Of a stretch of DNA of 44,868 nt, positions 28,426 through 37,836 are shown piece after piece. The notes below the pieces were generated by a model. The model saw nothing but the letters and a program-made list of their open reading frames with translations, was not told where the DNA came from and did no database searches. Positions within the stretch are counted from its first letter, which is position 1. Every line of letters starts with the position of its first letter. The stretch spans positions 1-44,868 of the forward strand of contig NZ_MCVI01000015.1 in NCBI RefSeq assembly GCF_002873135.1, written 5' to 3'. This DNA comes from Shewanella sp. 10N.286.48.A6. Its GTDB lineage: Bacteria > Pseudomonadota > Gammaproteobacteria > Enterobacterales > Shewanellaceae. A program made the translations under genes and the position numbers.

Positions 28426-29298
28426 ATGGATATTCGTGCGTTAAAACTGTATTTACACTTATGCGACAGCCTGCATTTTGGCAAAACAGCCCAGCAAACC
28501 CATGTGAGCCCGTCAACATTAAGCCGCGCATTGCAGCGCCTTGAAGAAGAAGTGGGTTGTAAATTGTTTGAGCGGGACAATCGCAGTGTCAGCATTACCC
28601 ATGCGGGCAATGAATTTAAGCAATTTGCCGAACACACCTTAGCTGAGTGGTTAAGTTTGAAAAGCCGCATTGACCCCGAGCAGCCCTTACTTCACGGTCG
28701 TATCAACTTATATTGCTCAGTCACTGCCGCATACAGTCACCTACCTGCATTGCTTGACCGCTTTAGACGTGAGCACCCTCATGTGGAAATTACCTTGAAC
28801 ACGGGGGATGCGGCCAATGCAGTAGCAGAGATCCAACATAATCGCGCCGATGTTGCCATTATCGCCTTGCCAGACTCATTGCCTGCAAGCCTACATTTTG
28901 AAGAAATCGGCCAAGTGCCGCTGCATCTATATGCGCCCACCATAAAATGCCAAGCCCAAAGCATGATTAAGCAACAACCCATAGACTGGGCGCAGCTGCC
29001 TTTTATTGTCCCCGACCATGGGCCTGGCAGACGCCGCGCTGATAATTGGTTTAAAGCCATGGGCTTCAAGCCCAATATTTATGCGCAAGTCTCGGGGCAA
29101 GAGGCAATAACCTCGATGGTGGCCTTGGGCTGTGGCGTCAGTATTAGTCCTGATGTGGTAGTCGAAAATAGCCCAGTGCGAGAACGCTTACAGCGGCTTG
29201 AATCACCACAAGATATCGCCCCCTTTCAATTAGGTTGTTGCTGCAAAGAAAAACGCACTCAAGAACCTATTTTAAAAGCCTTTCTTGAAGTTATTTAA
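28426..29298 (+). CDS. ilvY: LysR-type activator of ilvC
   Basis: This 290-residue LysR regulator has an N-terminal winged helix-turn-helix (MDIRALKLYLHLCDSLHFGK to LSRALQRLEEEVGCKLFERD) and a C-terminal substrate-binding-like inducer domain starting about residue 92. IlvY is known to activate ilvC in response to acetohydroxy acids. The divergent position next to ilvC fixes the identity. The ATG has AAGG seven bases upstream. Length matches the family. Confidence 0.95.
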   Translation: MDIRALKLYLHLCDSLHFGKTAQQTHVSPSTLSRALQRLEEEVGCKLFERDNRSVSITHAGNEFKQFAEHTLAEWLSLKSRIDPEQPLLHGRINLYCSVTAAYSHLPALLDRFRREHPHVEITLNTGDAANAVAEIQHNRADVAIIALPDSLPASLHFEEIGQVPLHLYAPTIKCQAQSMIKQQPIDWAQLPFIVPDHGPGRRRADNWFKAMGFKPNIYAQVSGQEAITSMVALGCGVSISPDVVVENSPVRERLQRLESPQDIAPFQLGCCCKEKRTQEPILKAFLEVI

Positions 29299-29315
29299 GC
29301 CTCTCAAATATCAAC

Positions 29316-29349
29316 AGCAGCTAAAATCGCACTGTTGATTTTAGCTGCT
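29316..29349 (+). other. Long hairpin after ilvY
   Basis: AGCAGCTAAAATC and GATTTTAGCTGCT form a perfect 13-bp stem with an 8-base loop. A competing stem TCAACAG (29311-29317) / CTGTTGA (29332-29338) overlaps it. No T-run follows, so it is not a typical intrinsic terminator; it could be a 3' end stabiliser or a weak terminator for ilvY. Confidence 0.5.
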
Positions 29350-29419
29350 ACACTTAGAAAGCTTAAAAACTAACTAAATAGTTACTAAATTCCAGCACAC
29401 AAAACAAAAGGATTTGTTA

Positions 29420-30940
29420 ATGGCTATTGCCTGCGTAAACACCCGCGCTTGTTGCGGCGTAGAAGCACCTAAAGTCACTGTTGAAGTTCACCTCAGCAAT
29501 GGGTTGCCCGCTTTTAATCTTGTGGGATTACCTGAAACCTCAGTAAAAGAAGCCAGAGAGCGAGTTCGCAGTGCCTTAATAAACGCTGGTTTTGAATTCC
29601 CCATGCAGCGAATAACGGTAAATTTGGCTCCGGCTGATTTACCCAAGCAAGGTGGCCGTTATGATTTGCCTATCGCCATTGGTATTTTGGCCGCCTCGGG
29701 GCAAATTCCTAATACCCAGTTAGCCCAATGTGAGTTTATTGGTGAGCTAGCCTTGTCAGGACAAGTAAGGCCCTGCATTGGTATTCTGCCCGCTATTATT
29801 GCCGCTAAAAATCAACAGCATGAATTATTCATCCCTTTAGATAACCGCCATGAAGCAGAGTTAGTGGGTTACCCGCAAACCCACTTAGTCGCTCACTTGC
29901 AAAACCTCGCAGCCTTTATGCACGGCCAAGCAAAATTACCACTGGTTGATCAGCAATTGGAATGGTTTGAAGAACCTTTAGCAGAAAACGCACTCTGCCT
30001 CAGCGAAGTGATTGGTCAATACCAAGCTAAGCAAGGGCTGGAAATCGCAGCGGCAGGTGGTCACAACACCCTATTTATTGGTCCGCCCGGTACAGGTAAA
30101 AGTATGCTGGCCAATCGGATAATCCCGCTACTGCCCAAGCTTACCTATGAAGAGGCCATTGATGTTGCTGCGATTCATTCGGTTGCAGGACTTAATATTA
30201 AACCCCAAGCCTTTTTAGAGCGGCCTTTTCGAGCGCCACATCATACGTGTTCATCAATATCCTTAGTGGGCGGAGGCAGCGTGCCAAAACCTGGGGAAAT
30301 ATCCTTAGCCCATAGAGGCATTTTATTTCTTGATGAAATTGCGGAATTCCCGCGCAAAGTATTAGATTGCCTGCGTGAGCCAATGGAGTCTGGTGAAGTG
30401 GTTATCTCGCGGGCTGCCGCTAAAGTAACCTTTTCTAGTCGCTTTCAACTCATCGCGGCGATGAACCCTAGCCCTTGCGGTGATGTTGAAAACTCTCGCG
30501 CAACACCTGACCAAATTCAACGTTACTTATCCCGTTTATCAGGGCCATTTTTAGATAGATTCGATCTCACGATAGAAGTCCCTAAACTGCCTGCAGGCAC
30601 CTTAACGCAAACCCAAGAAATAGGCGAAAGTAGCCAATCCATTGCTAAGCGAGTGCAGCTAGCGCGGGAAAAACAACTCAGCCGTGCAGGCGTGATTAAT
30701 TGCCAGTTAAGCCCAACCCAATTGAAACAACACTTAGCCATGAGCCAAAGCGATTTAGAGTTTCTCGAACAGAGTATTCAACAATTGGGCTTATCCGTCA
30801 GAAGTTTCCATCGAATTCAGCGGGTGTCACGCACCATTGCAGACTTGCAACAGTCTGAAACCACCGAAAGAAGGCATATAGCACAAGCACTTGGCTACAG
30901 GGCAATGGACAGGTTAATGAATCGTTTGAGCCAACAATAA
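29420..30940 (+). CDS. yifB: YifB/ComM-type Mg chelatase-like AAA+ ATPase
   Basis: This 506-residue protein has an N-terminal Lon protease-like fold (VEVHLSNGLPAFNLVGLPE, with no recognisable protease active site), an AAA+ Mg-chelatase-like core with Walker A GPPGTGKSML and Walker B ILFLDEIAEF, and a C-terminal Mg_chelatase_C region (SVRSFHRIQRVSRTIADL). The homologue ComM acts as a branch-migration helicase in natural transformation. Start ATG at 29420 has AAGGA at 29408-29412; an upstream in-frame TTG is less likely. It stands alone between ilvY and the acyltransferases. Confidence 0.94.
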   Translation: MAIACVNTRACCGVEAPKVTVEVHLSNGLPAFNLVGLPETSVKEARERVRSALINAGFEFPMQRITVNLAPADLPKQGGRYDLPIAIGILAASGQIPNTQLAQCEFIGELALSGQVRPCIGILPAIIAAKNQQHELFIPLDNRHEAELVGYPQTHLVAHLQNLAAFMHGQAKLPLVDQQLEWFEEPLAENALCLSEVIGQYQAKQGLEIAAAGGHNTLFIGPPGTGKSMLANRIIPLLPKLTYEEAIDVAAIHSVAGLNIKPQAFLERPFRAPHHTCSSISLVGGGSVPKPGEISLAHRGILFLDEIAEFPRKVLDCLREPMESGEVVISRAAAKVTFSSRFQLIAAMNPSPCGDVENSRATPDQIQRYLSRLSGPFLDRFDLTIEVPKLPAGTLTQTQEIGESSQSIAKRVQLAREKQLSRAGVINCQLSPTQLKQHLAMSQSDLEFLEQSIQQLGLSVRSFHRIQRVSRTIADLQQSETTERRHIAQALGYRAMDRLMNRLSQQ

Positions 30941-30956
30941 ATAGCTAACGCATTAA

Positions 30957-31000
30957 AATATCGAGTGATTACCTGAAAAATCACAAAAAGTTTCGATATT
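30957..31000. repeat. Interrupted inverted repeat after yifB
   Basis: AATATCGA (30957-30964) is complementary to TCGATATT (30993-31000). Inside them GTGATT and AATCAC also pair, giving a bulged hairpin. It lacks a T-run. It lies between yifB and the acyltransferase pair. Function is unknown. Confidence 0.3.
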
Positions 31001-31067
31001 ATTGTTCAGTGGATTGAGCCGAAGGCTATCACGGAGTAACATAAGCTTCCATTTACAGGAGAGCTAG

Positions 31068-31955
31068 ATGCCGCTGTTAGCAAAAATTAAAGGATCTATA
31101 GCATTTATTTGCTATGTCATAAATACGATCGTCTGGGTTACACCCATTCTAATTTTTAGTATTTTCAAACTATTACCCATTAATGTTATTCGTAAAATAT
31201 GCAGTTATATTTTAGATAACTGTGCCAGTGCGTGGATCAGTGTTAATGGTGTTATCGAAGCCATTTTTCATCCCGTTACCATAAAACTAAGCGGTGATGA
31301 TCAGTTTTCTGAAAAAGAATGGTACATGGTTATAGCTAACCACCAGTCATGGGTCGATATTTTAGTACTTCAGCGTGTTTTTAATCGTAAGATCCCATTT
31401 TTAAAGTTTTTTTTAAAACAAGAGCTCATATTTGTTCCCATATTAGGGCTTGCTTGGTGGGCGTTAGACTTTCCCTTTATGCGTCGTTATTCGACAGCAC
31501 AATTGAAAAAGAACCCAAAACTTAAAGGTAAAGACATTGAGATTACCCGTAAGTCGTGCAACAAATTTAAGCATAAGCCTGTCAGCGTGATGAATTTCGT
31601 TGAAGGCACCCGTTTTCATCCGCAAAAACACCAAAAGCAAGCTTCGCCTTTTCAGCACTTGCTGAAGCCCAAAGCCGGTGGAATGGCCTTTGCTTTAGAT
31701 GCTATGGGTGAACACATCAACAAGTTAGTTAATGTCACCATTTACTACCCTAATAAAGTGCCAAGCTACTGGGAGTATATTTGCGGCGAGTTAACTGAGG
31801 TTTATGTCGATATTCACATCTCTGATATCCCAGCGACCTTAAAAGGTGACTATAGTAATGATAGGCAGTTTAAAATTGATTTTCAGTCTCAGTTAAATCA
31901 ACTTTGGCAAGAAAAAGATAAAAAAATCAGCATTATGGCTGAAGAAAACAAATAA
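31068..31955 (+). CDS. YihG-type PlsC acyltransferase, first tandem copy
   Basis: This 295-residue inner-membrane acyltransferase is of the 1-acylglycerol-3-phosphate acyltransferase (PlsC) superfamily. An N-terminal hydrophobic region (about 10-40) is followed by the catalytic HX4D motif NHQSWVD, the conserved FLKQELIFVPILGLAWW block, and the acceptor motif EGTRF. The block KNPKLKGKDIEITRKSC matches E. coli YihG (RRGKDVETTRRSC). It would transfer an acyl group to lysophosphatidate in membrane lipid synthesis; the exact acyl specificity is unknown. GGAGAG lies upstream of the ATG. Its paralogue starts 15 bases after its stop. Confidence 0.87.
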   Translation: MPLLAKIKGSIAFICYVINTIVWVTPILIFSIFKLLPINVIRKICSYILDNCASAWISVNGVIEAIFHPVTIKLSGDDQFSEKEWYMVIANHQSWVDILVLQRVFNRKIPFLKFFLKQELIFVPILGLAWWALDFPFMRRYSTAQLKKNPKLKGKDIEITRKSCNKFKHKPVSVMNFVEGTRFHPQKHQKQASPFQHLLKPKAGGMAFALDAMGEHINKLVNVTIYYPNKVPSYWEYICGELTEVYVDIHISDIPATLKGDYSNDRQFKIDFQSQLNQLWQEKDKKISIMAEENK

Positions 31956-31970
31956 GAGGTATTTAGCTAC

Positions 31971-32897
31971 ATGCTAGGTTTTTTACCAGGTCCAGTCATC
32001 TTTTTTATTAGTAGCAGTTTATTGATCATCAATACCACACTATGGGCAGGTCTCATTAGTATTGGTGGCGTCATTAAGCTGGTCGTTCCTGTAGTTGCAG
32101 CAAGAAACGCACTTACTCGCTTAATGAACCGCTTTATGTGGGCATGGGCAAGCTGTAATGGCGGTATTTTATTTCTCATTGCTAAAATAGAGTGGGATAT
32201 TGAGGGGCTTGAAGGCCTGGATGAACGCGGCTGGTATTTGTTGATCAGTAACCATGTCAGTGGCTTTGATATTGCAGCGCAAACCTATATCTTGCGTAAC
32301 CATATTCCTATGTTGAAGTTTTTCCTTAAAAAAGAGCTAATCTTTGTGCCCTTTCTGGGTTTAGGCTGCTGGGCATTAGATATGCCGTTCATGAACCGAA
32401 CTAGCCCTGCTAAGCTCAAGAAGAATCCAAAACTTAAGGGTAAAGATTTACAAACCACCCGCAAGGCATGTGAAAAATTTAAGCATTTCCCAACATCAAT
32501 TATTAATTATGTGGAAGGCAGCCGTTTTACTGCAGATAAACACAAGCGCCAACAGTCGCCTTATAAACATTTGTTAAGGCCAAAGGCTGGCGGCATTGCC
32601 TTTACCCTTTCGGCAATGGGCGAGCAATTTACTGGGTTACTTAACATGACCTTAGCTTATCCTGATGCTGACACAGAGAAAGGCGCTTTGTATGAGGTCA
32701 TGTCTGGGCGTGTTAAAAAAATTGTGGTCAGAATTGAGCAAATGCCAGTACCTAAAGTGGATGCTGAAGATTATTTCTCTAATCCTGAAACCCGAGTTGA
32801 ATTTCAGCGCTGGTTAAACCAAGTTTGGTTCGAGAAGGATCAGCAGTTAGATGGTATTTATAAAAAATACCTTAATGACACATCTACGCCCAAATAG
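31971..32897 (+). CDS. YihG-type PlsC acyltransferase, second tandem copy
   Basis: This 308-residue paralogue of the previous gene has the same layout: hydrophobic N-terminus, HX4D motif as NHVSGFD, FLKKELIFVPFLGLGCWALD, and acceptor motif EGSRF. The SWV-to-SGF change inside the motif and the Thr/Ser difference in EG(T/S)RF suggest that the two copies may differ in acyl donor or acceptor preference (inference). It is co-transcribed with the first copy and ends before a strong terminator. Confidence 0.87.
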   Translation: MLGFLPGPVIFFISSSLLIINTTLWAGLISIGGVIKLVVPVVAARNALTRLMNRFMWAWASCNGGILFLIAKIEWDIEGLEGLDERGWYLLISNHVSGFDIAAQTYILRNHIPMLKFFLKKELIFVPFLGLGCWALDMPFMNRTSPAKLKKNPKLKGKDLQTTRKACEKFKHFPTSIINYVEGSRFTADKHKRQQSPYKHLLRPKAGGIAFTLSAMGEQFTGLLNMTLAYPDADTEKGALYEVMSGRVKKIVVRIEQMPVPKVDAEDYFSNPETRVEFQRWLNQVWFEKDQQLDGIYKKYLNDTSTPK

Positions 32898-32916
32898 TAC
32901 TGTTTAAAATCAGCCT

Positions 32917-32943
32917 AAAAACACGCTTAATTGCGTGTTTTTT
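32917..32943 (+). terminator. Terminator after the acyltransferase pair
   Basis: AAAAACACGC / GCGTGTTTTT is a 10-bp stem with loop TTAATT and an extra T, 20 bases after the stop. The following 33 to 213 region before the sensor gene holds its promoter palindrome and no gene. Confidence 0.88.
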
Positions 32944-33040
32944 GTTTTTAAACCAACAAGCTTCATCAAAACAGTTAAGCCAACAACAGTTTCTCAACAA
33001 GCATAAAATCAGCAAACTTAAATGTAATTTGAAAAAAACT

Positions 33041-33067
33041 ATATTACTCGCGTAATATGGTTATAAT
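33041..33067 (+). promoter_or_regulatory. Palindrome upstream of a perfect -10 for the large sensor gene
   Basis: ATATTAC-TCGC-GTAATAT (33041-33058) is a perfect 7+4+7 inverted repeat. Three bases later comes a consensus -10 TATAAT (33062-33067). At the -35 position there is only CTATAT, so the palindrome is probably the binding site of an activator or of a repressor covering the spacer. Confidence 0.5.
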
Positions 33068-33214
33068 TCAACAATAAAAACTTTAAATCGCTGGCAACAT
33101 ATACAAATAAACTAGCGGTACGCCCTGTTGTAAGCATGTTTATAAATTAGATATTAATTAACAATGTGCAATTTGGCATCATTCTTTACCCATTATAATT
33201 ATTACAGGTGCAGA

Positions 33215-36200
33215 TTGAATTTACGTTTTTCCTTAGCCTTGAAAACATGCTTATGCATTTTGGTGCTCTTCACCTCAATGTCAGCTTCCGTCTATGCAAT
33301 TAGCCCACTTAATGACAATCACCTGTTAGCGTTTGAACAATTTGAAGCCTCTAACGACTTAAATCAAAACTCTGTCACTAAACTGTTCAAAGATAGCTCA
33401 GGCATGTTATGGGTTGGCACTCAAGATGGCTTACACAGTTATAACGGCATTCAATTTGATGTGTTTGTTAACGACAGTAATAATCCCACCAGTATTGCCG
33501 GCAATTACATTACCGATATATTGCAATCATCTGATAGTGACTTATGGGTGGCAACCTTTTCCCAAGGACTCAGCCGTTTAAACCTCAGTAATGGTGAGTT
33601 TACTCATTTTGGGAGTGCCCAAGGGTTAACAGACTTAAAGCTAACTAAACTCACGTTAATTGATAATAGTTTGTGGATAGGGACTCAATCAGGTTTATTC
33701 ACCCTATCACTGCATACCAATAAAATAACAAAAATAAGCTTAAATAATGCTATCGATCCTCATATCACCAGTATCGCCAATATCGATGACAAATATATTT
33801 TTGTTGGCACCCAAGCCAGTGGCACTTACGCCATTGATAGCAACAACATTATCCGCTTAGATATCCCACCCAACCTGCGGGTCAATAGTATAAAAACCAG
33901 TCATGATAAAAGCGCAGTGTGGTTAGCGATTAGCAATCGACTGATCAGCTACGATCTGATTAGCGGCGAACAAACCACAATTTGGATCAATAACCAAACT
34001 AAAAAATACAATCAAATAAAAGACTTTGTCATCAATGGTGATAAACAAATATGGGCCATTGGCGCAAACGCTGGGTTAATTCAATTGGATTTAATTGGTG
34101 ATACATGGCGCAGCCGCATCCATAAATACGATCCCAATAGTCGCCAATCTATTAGCGAAGACAATCTACAAAGCATCATGCTCGCAGAAGACGGTAACCT
34201 ATGGTTAGGCACTCGCTACTCAGGAATTAATAAGCTTAACCTCAATCAAGTGTATTTTAACCATATTTACGAACTCCATCCTAGCAAGCCTAAAATGGCC
34301 AATATGATCCGGGCGATTTTTCGTGATGATCAGCAGCGTTTATGGATTGGCACTGAAAGCGCAGGCTTAAAACTATTTGATGAGCAGCAAGGTAGTTTTT
34401 ATTACTACAACGACCTATTTGCTCAGGCCCTTAATGTACATGAAGCAGAGTACCCGTTAACTGTACATGCCATCACCCAAACCCAAGACGGTAATCTGTG
34501 GTTTGGTACTAATCACGGGCTGGCACAATTAACGCCAGATCAGCAGCTGTCATTTGTGCCTTTAGCTGATAATAGCGCTTCAGACTCGCTGCTGATCCGT
34601 AAATTTGCTCAAGATGATAGCGGCCGACTTTGGATTGCTAGTAACTACGGCTTATATTTTGTATTGCCAGGTGAAGAGGTTATTCATCAATACAATTTTG
34701 ATTTTCAGACTGAATTTGTCCCCAGTAAGCGCCCAATATTGTCCCTTACTTACCATAACAACAGCCTGTGGCTCGGCACAATGGCAGGCTTAGTCAGACT
34801 AAAACCTGACACACAAGAACTCATTCTCAAAAGTCGCCAAGCAGCCGACACTAGCACACTCAGTGATAATCGTATTCGAGATTTTATTGTCACTGCCGCT
34901 GGTGACTTATTAATGGCAACCCATAGCGGCGTCGATAAAGTTATCGAAACCACTAATAACCAACTGCAATTTGAGCCCTTAAGTGAACCGTTAAAGCAGC
35001 ACACGGTTTATGCCATGTTAGAAGACGATGCTCAAAACCTGTGGCTTAGTACCAATTCTGGTATCGCCAGAGTATCGACTAGTTTAGAGTATATGTTCTT
35101 CAACCCATTTGATGGAGTGCAAGCTGCGGAGTTTAACGGCGGGGTTAAATTTAACGATACTGATGGCCAGCTGTGGTTTGGCGGCGTTAATGGCATAAAT
35201 CAATTTAATCCACTATTGGTTCCAGCTAAAAGACCTAACACTAGAATAGCCCTAACCAGTTATCATTTGGGTGAGCAGCATTTTCCATTATTAAATTTGC
35301 AACAGCCACCAGCATTACAAATGCCCTACTCTGATAAAACCATTGGTTTTACTGTCAGTACACTGAATTTTAATTACCCTGGGTTACAGCAACTGAGTTA
35401 CAAATTAGTCGGTCACAATGATGATTGGGTTGAGTTAAATCAATCAAATGACATCAGTTTTAGCAATTTGCCGCCGAAAAAGTTTGAGCTGTTAGTGCGC
35501 TCGACCCTCACTGATAACCCCTACACAGAGCCGCCTTTTAGTATCAAATTTACTGTGGTGCCGCCATTTTACCTAAGTAAAGGCGCTTACGTAGTTTATG
35601 GCATTGCGATGATGTTGCTAATGACGTTTTTCATATACCTAAAGCAATTAAAGCGTGAAAAACAACGTGAGTTTGAAATCAGTATCCGCGCTTCAGAAGA
35701 ACGTTTAAAGCTAGCATTATGGGCTTCTGGCGATGGTATGTGGGACTGGAATATCCGCGACAACAAAGTCTACCGTACCAATATTTTAACCTCTCAACCG
35801 TTCGCTGAAGACGATCATGCATTGATCACCAATATCCACCCAGAAGATAAAGCGAGGGTAGCCCAACTTCTCAATGACCATTTAGCCGGAAAAGCTGAGT
35901 TTTTTGAAGCTGAGTACCGCGTAGAAAAGCAGCCAGGTAAATGGATATGGTTAATGGATCGCGGCAAAGTCGTTGAATGGGACCAGCAAGATAAACCGGT
36001 TCGCATGGCCGGTACCCATAAAGATATCACCGTCAGAAAAGCAACTGAAAATGAATTAAAACTCTCAAGCCAAGTACTACACAGTATGAACGAGGCCGTA
36101 GTGGTAGGCGAACTGGATTATCGAGTCCGCACGGTAAACCCTGCGTTTAGTCGTATTACCGGTTTTGAATCTGAAGCCATTGCTGGCAAACACTTTCTAT

Positions 36201-37732
36201 ATTTAGCTTACGGCAAACAGTCGCGCGCCTTTTATCATAATGTGGAATTACAACTGTTAAGGAAAAAGCATTGGGCTGGCGAAATTAATATTCGTACTAA
36301 AGATAAAAAAGGCATTTTGGCGTGGCTGGAGATCAATCAGGTCATCGATACTAAAGGTGAAACGAGCCACTTTGTTGCGGTATTTACTGATATTACCTCC
36401 CGTAAAAAAGCCGAAGAAGACTTACGCATATTAGCCAATTTCGATCCGCTCACCAGCTTGCCAAACCGCACCCTATTTCAAGACAGGCTTAATCAGGCGA
36501 TCACCAAAGCCCATCGCTCTAAAGATATTGTGGCGTTATTCTTTTTGGATTTAGACCGCTTTAAGCACATTAATGACTCCATGGGTCATCATGTGGGGGA
36601 TTTATTATTAAAAGCGGTGGCGATTCGATTGCAAAACTCGGTGCGCGATGGCGATACTGTTGCTCGTCTCGGTGGCGATGAATTTACCATTATTCTTGAA
36701 GGGCTCAGCAAAATAAAATCTGCTGCTGTTGTGGCAGAAAAAGTATTAAACGCCTTTAAGAGTCCGTTCTTATTGGATGATAAAAATATTACCGTATCAC
36801 CTTCTATCGGCATTAGTTTGTACCCTAATGATGCCAGCGACAGTACCTCATTAATTAAATATGCAGATACTGCCATGTACCATGCTAAATCTTTAGGGCG
36901 TAATAACTTCCAGTTTTACACTGAAGATTTAAACCAATATGCCACCCGTCATGTAGAGCTTGAGGCAGGCCTTAAACAGGCGATTCAAAATAATGAAATG
37001 TATCTGGTATATCAGCCCAAGTTTGACATTAAAACCAAGCGGATTATTGGCGTTGAAGCCCTACTGCGCTGGGAAAGTAAAACCCTTGGATTTATCTCAC
37101 CAGTGGAATTTATTCCGTTAGCGGAAGAAACCGGGATGATTAACGGCATTGGCCATTGGGCCATTGATCAGGCCTGCAATCAATTAGCTGAATGGCATCA
37201 ACAAGGCTTTGAGCATATTTCTGTGGCTGTTAACTTATCAGCAAGACAACTTAAAGCCGATATTATTTCCACTATTGAAGTGGCCCTTGCGGTATCAGGG
37301 TTACCCGCCAGCGCTCTGGAGTTAGAGCTGACAGAGTCGATGATCATGGGTAACCCGCAAGACTCAGTCACAGTATTAGCCCAGCTAAAAGCCCTAGGCC
37401 TTACCATTGCCATTGATGACTTTGGTACTGGTTACTCAAGTTTAAGTTACTTAAAGCGCTTCCCTATCGATACCTTGAAAGTTGATAGAGAATTTGTCCG
37501 CGATATTATTGATGATCCTGATGATGCCGCTATTACCAGCGCCATTATTACTCTGGCCCACAGCCTTGAACTCAATGTCGTGGCAGAAGGCGTTGAAACT
37601 GAGGCGCAATTTGACTTCTTAAAGCATGAAGGCTGCGATCAAGTGCAGGGCTTTTTACTCAGTAAACCACTGACTGCTGAGGACTGTTTAGCAAGGCTAA
37701 GATTAGATAACCAGCAGGAAAAACTAGCATAG
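33215..37732 (+). CDS. Propeller-Y_Y_Y-PAS-GGDEF-EAL transmembrane c-di-GMP sensor
   Basis: This giant receptor of about 1505 residues has a signal peptide (ALKTCLCILVLFTSMSASVYA) followed by two periplasmic beta-propellers built of Reg_prop repeats (LWVGTQDGLHSYNG, LWIGTESAGL, LWFGTNHGLAQ), a Y_Y_Y domain (about 690-775), and one membrane helix (about 788-808). Two PAS domains follow (from about 830 and 955), then GGDEF at 1153-1157 with I-site RDGD just before it, and an intact EAL (1281-1283) with DDFGTGYSS. Both synthesis and breakdown of c-di-GMP are possible. Such propellers often sense polysaccharide breakdown products in histidine kinases; here the output is c-di-GMP. TTG at 33215 with AGGTG upstream is preferred; an ATG at 33164 has no Shine-Dalgarno. 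Confidence 0.88.
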   Translation: MNLRFSLALKTCLCILVLFTSMSASVYAISPLNDNHLLAFEQFEASNDLNQNSVTKLFKDSSGMLWVGTQDGLHSYNGIQFDVFVNDSNNPTSIAGNYITDILQSSDSDLWVATFSQGLSRLNLSNGEFTHFGSAQGLTDLKLTKLTLIDNSLWIGTQSGLFTLSLHTNKITKISLNNAIDPHITSIANIDDKYIFVGTQASGTYAIDSNNIIRLDIPPNLRVNSIKTSHDKSAVWLAISNRLISYDLISGEQTTIWINNQTKKYNQIKDFVINGDKQIWAIGANAGLIQLDLIGDTWRSRIHKYDPNSRQSISEDNLQSIMLAEDGNLWLGTRYSGINKLNLNQVYFNHIYELHPSKPKMANMIRAIFRDDQQRLWIGTESAGLKLFDEQQGSFYYYNDLFAQALNVHEAEYPLTVHAITQTQDGNLWFGTNHGLAQLTPDQQLSFVPLADNSASDSLLIRKFAQDDSGRLWIASNYGLYFVLPGEEVIHQYNFDFQTEFVPSKRPILSLTYHNNSLWLGTMAGLVRLKPDTQELILKSRQAADTSTLSDNRIRDFIVTAAGDLLMATHSGVDKVIETTNNQLQFEPLSEPLKQHTVYAMLEDDAQNLWLSTNSGIARVSTSLEYMFFNPFDGVQAAEFNGGVKFNDTDGQLWFGGVNGINQFNPLLVPAKRPNTRIALTSYHLGEQHFPLLNLQQPPALQMPYSDKTIGFTVSTLNFNYPGLQQLSYKLVGHNDDWVELNQSNDISFSNLPPKKFELLVRSTLTDNPYTEPPFSIKFTVVPPFYLSKGAYVVYGIAMMLLMTFFIYLKQLKREKQREFEISIRASEERLKLALWASGDGMWDWNIRDNKVYRTNILTSQPFAEDDHALITNIHPEDKARVAQLLNDHLAGKAEFFEAEYRVEKQPGKWIWLMDRGKVVEWDQQDKPVRMAGTHKDITVRKATENELKLSSQVLHSMNEAVVVGELDYRVRTVNPAFSRITGFESEAIAGKHFLYLAYGKQSRAFYHNVELQLLRKKHWAGEINIRTKDKKGILAWLEINQVIDTKGETSHFVAVFTDITSRKKAEEDLRILANFDPLTSLPNRTLFQDRLNQAITKAHRSKDIVALFFLDLDRFKHINDSMGHHVGDLLLKAVAIRLQNSVRDGDTVARLGGDEFTIILEGLSKIKSAAVVAEKVLNAFKSPFLLDDKNITVSPSIGISLYPNDASDSTSLIKYADTAMYHAKSLGRNNFQFYTEDLNQYATRHVELEAGLKQAIQNNEMYLVYQPKFDIKTKRIIGVEALLRWESKTLGFISPVEFIPLAEETGMINGIGHWAIDQACNQLAEWHQQGFEHISVAVNLSARQLKADIISTIEVALAVSGLPASALELELTESMIMGNPQDSVTVLAQLKALGLTIAIDDFGTGYSSLSYLKRFPIDTLKVDREFVRDIIDDPDDAAITSAIITLAHSLELNVVAEGVETEAQFDFLKHEGCDQVQGFLLSKPLTAEDCLARLRLDNQQEKLA

Positions 37733-37783
37733 CATTAAAGCGATTCAATAAAAATCGACACAGCTAAACCCTATACTCCAAGC

Positions 37784-37815
37784 AATAAAAAAGGCTCAAA
37801 TGAGCCTTTTTTATT
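37784..37815. terminator. Bidirectional terminator between the sensor gene and the long aminotransferase gene
   Basis: AATAAAAAAGGCTCA / TGAGCCTTTTTTATT is a perfect 15-bp stem with a two-base centre. It lies between the ends of two convergent genes and has A and T tracts on both sides. Confidence 0.9.
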
Positions 37816-37836
37816 GTCTGAATTTATTCAGTTTAG

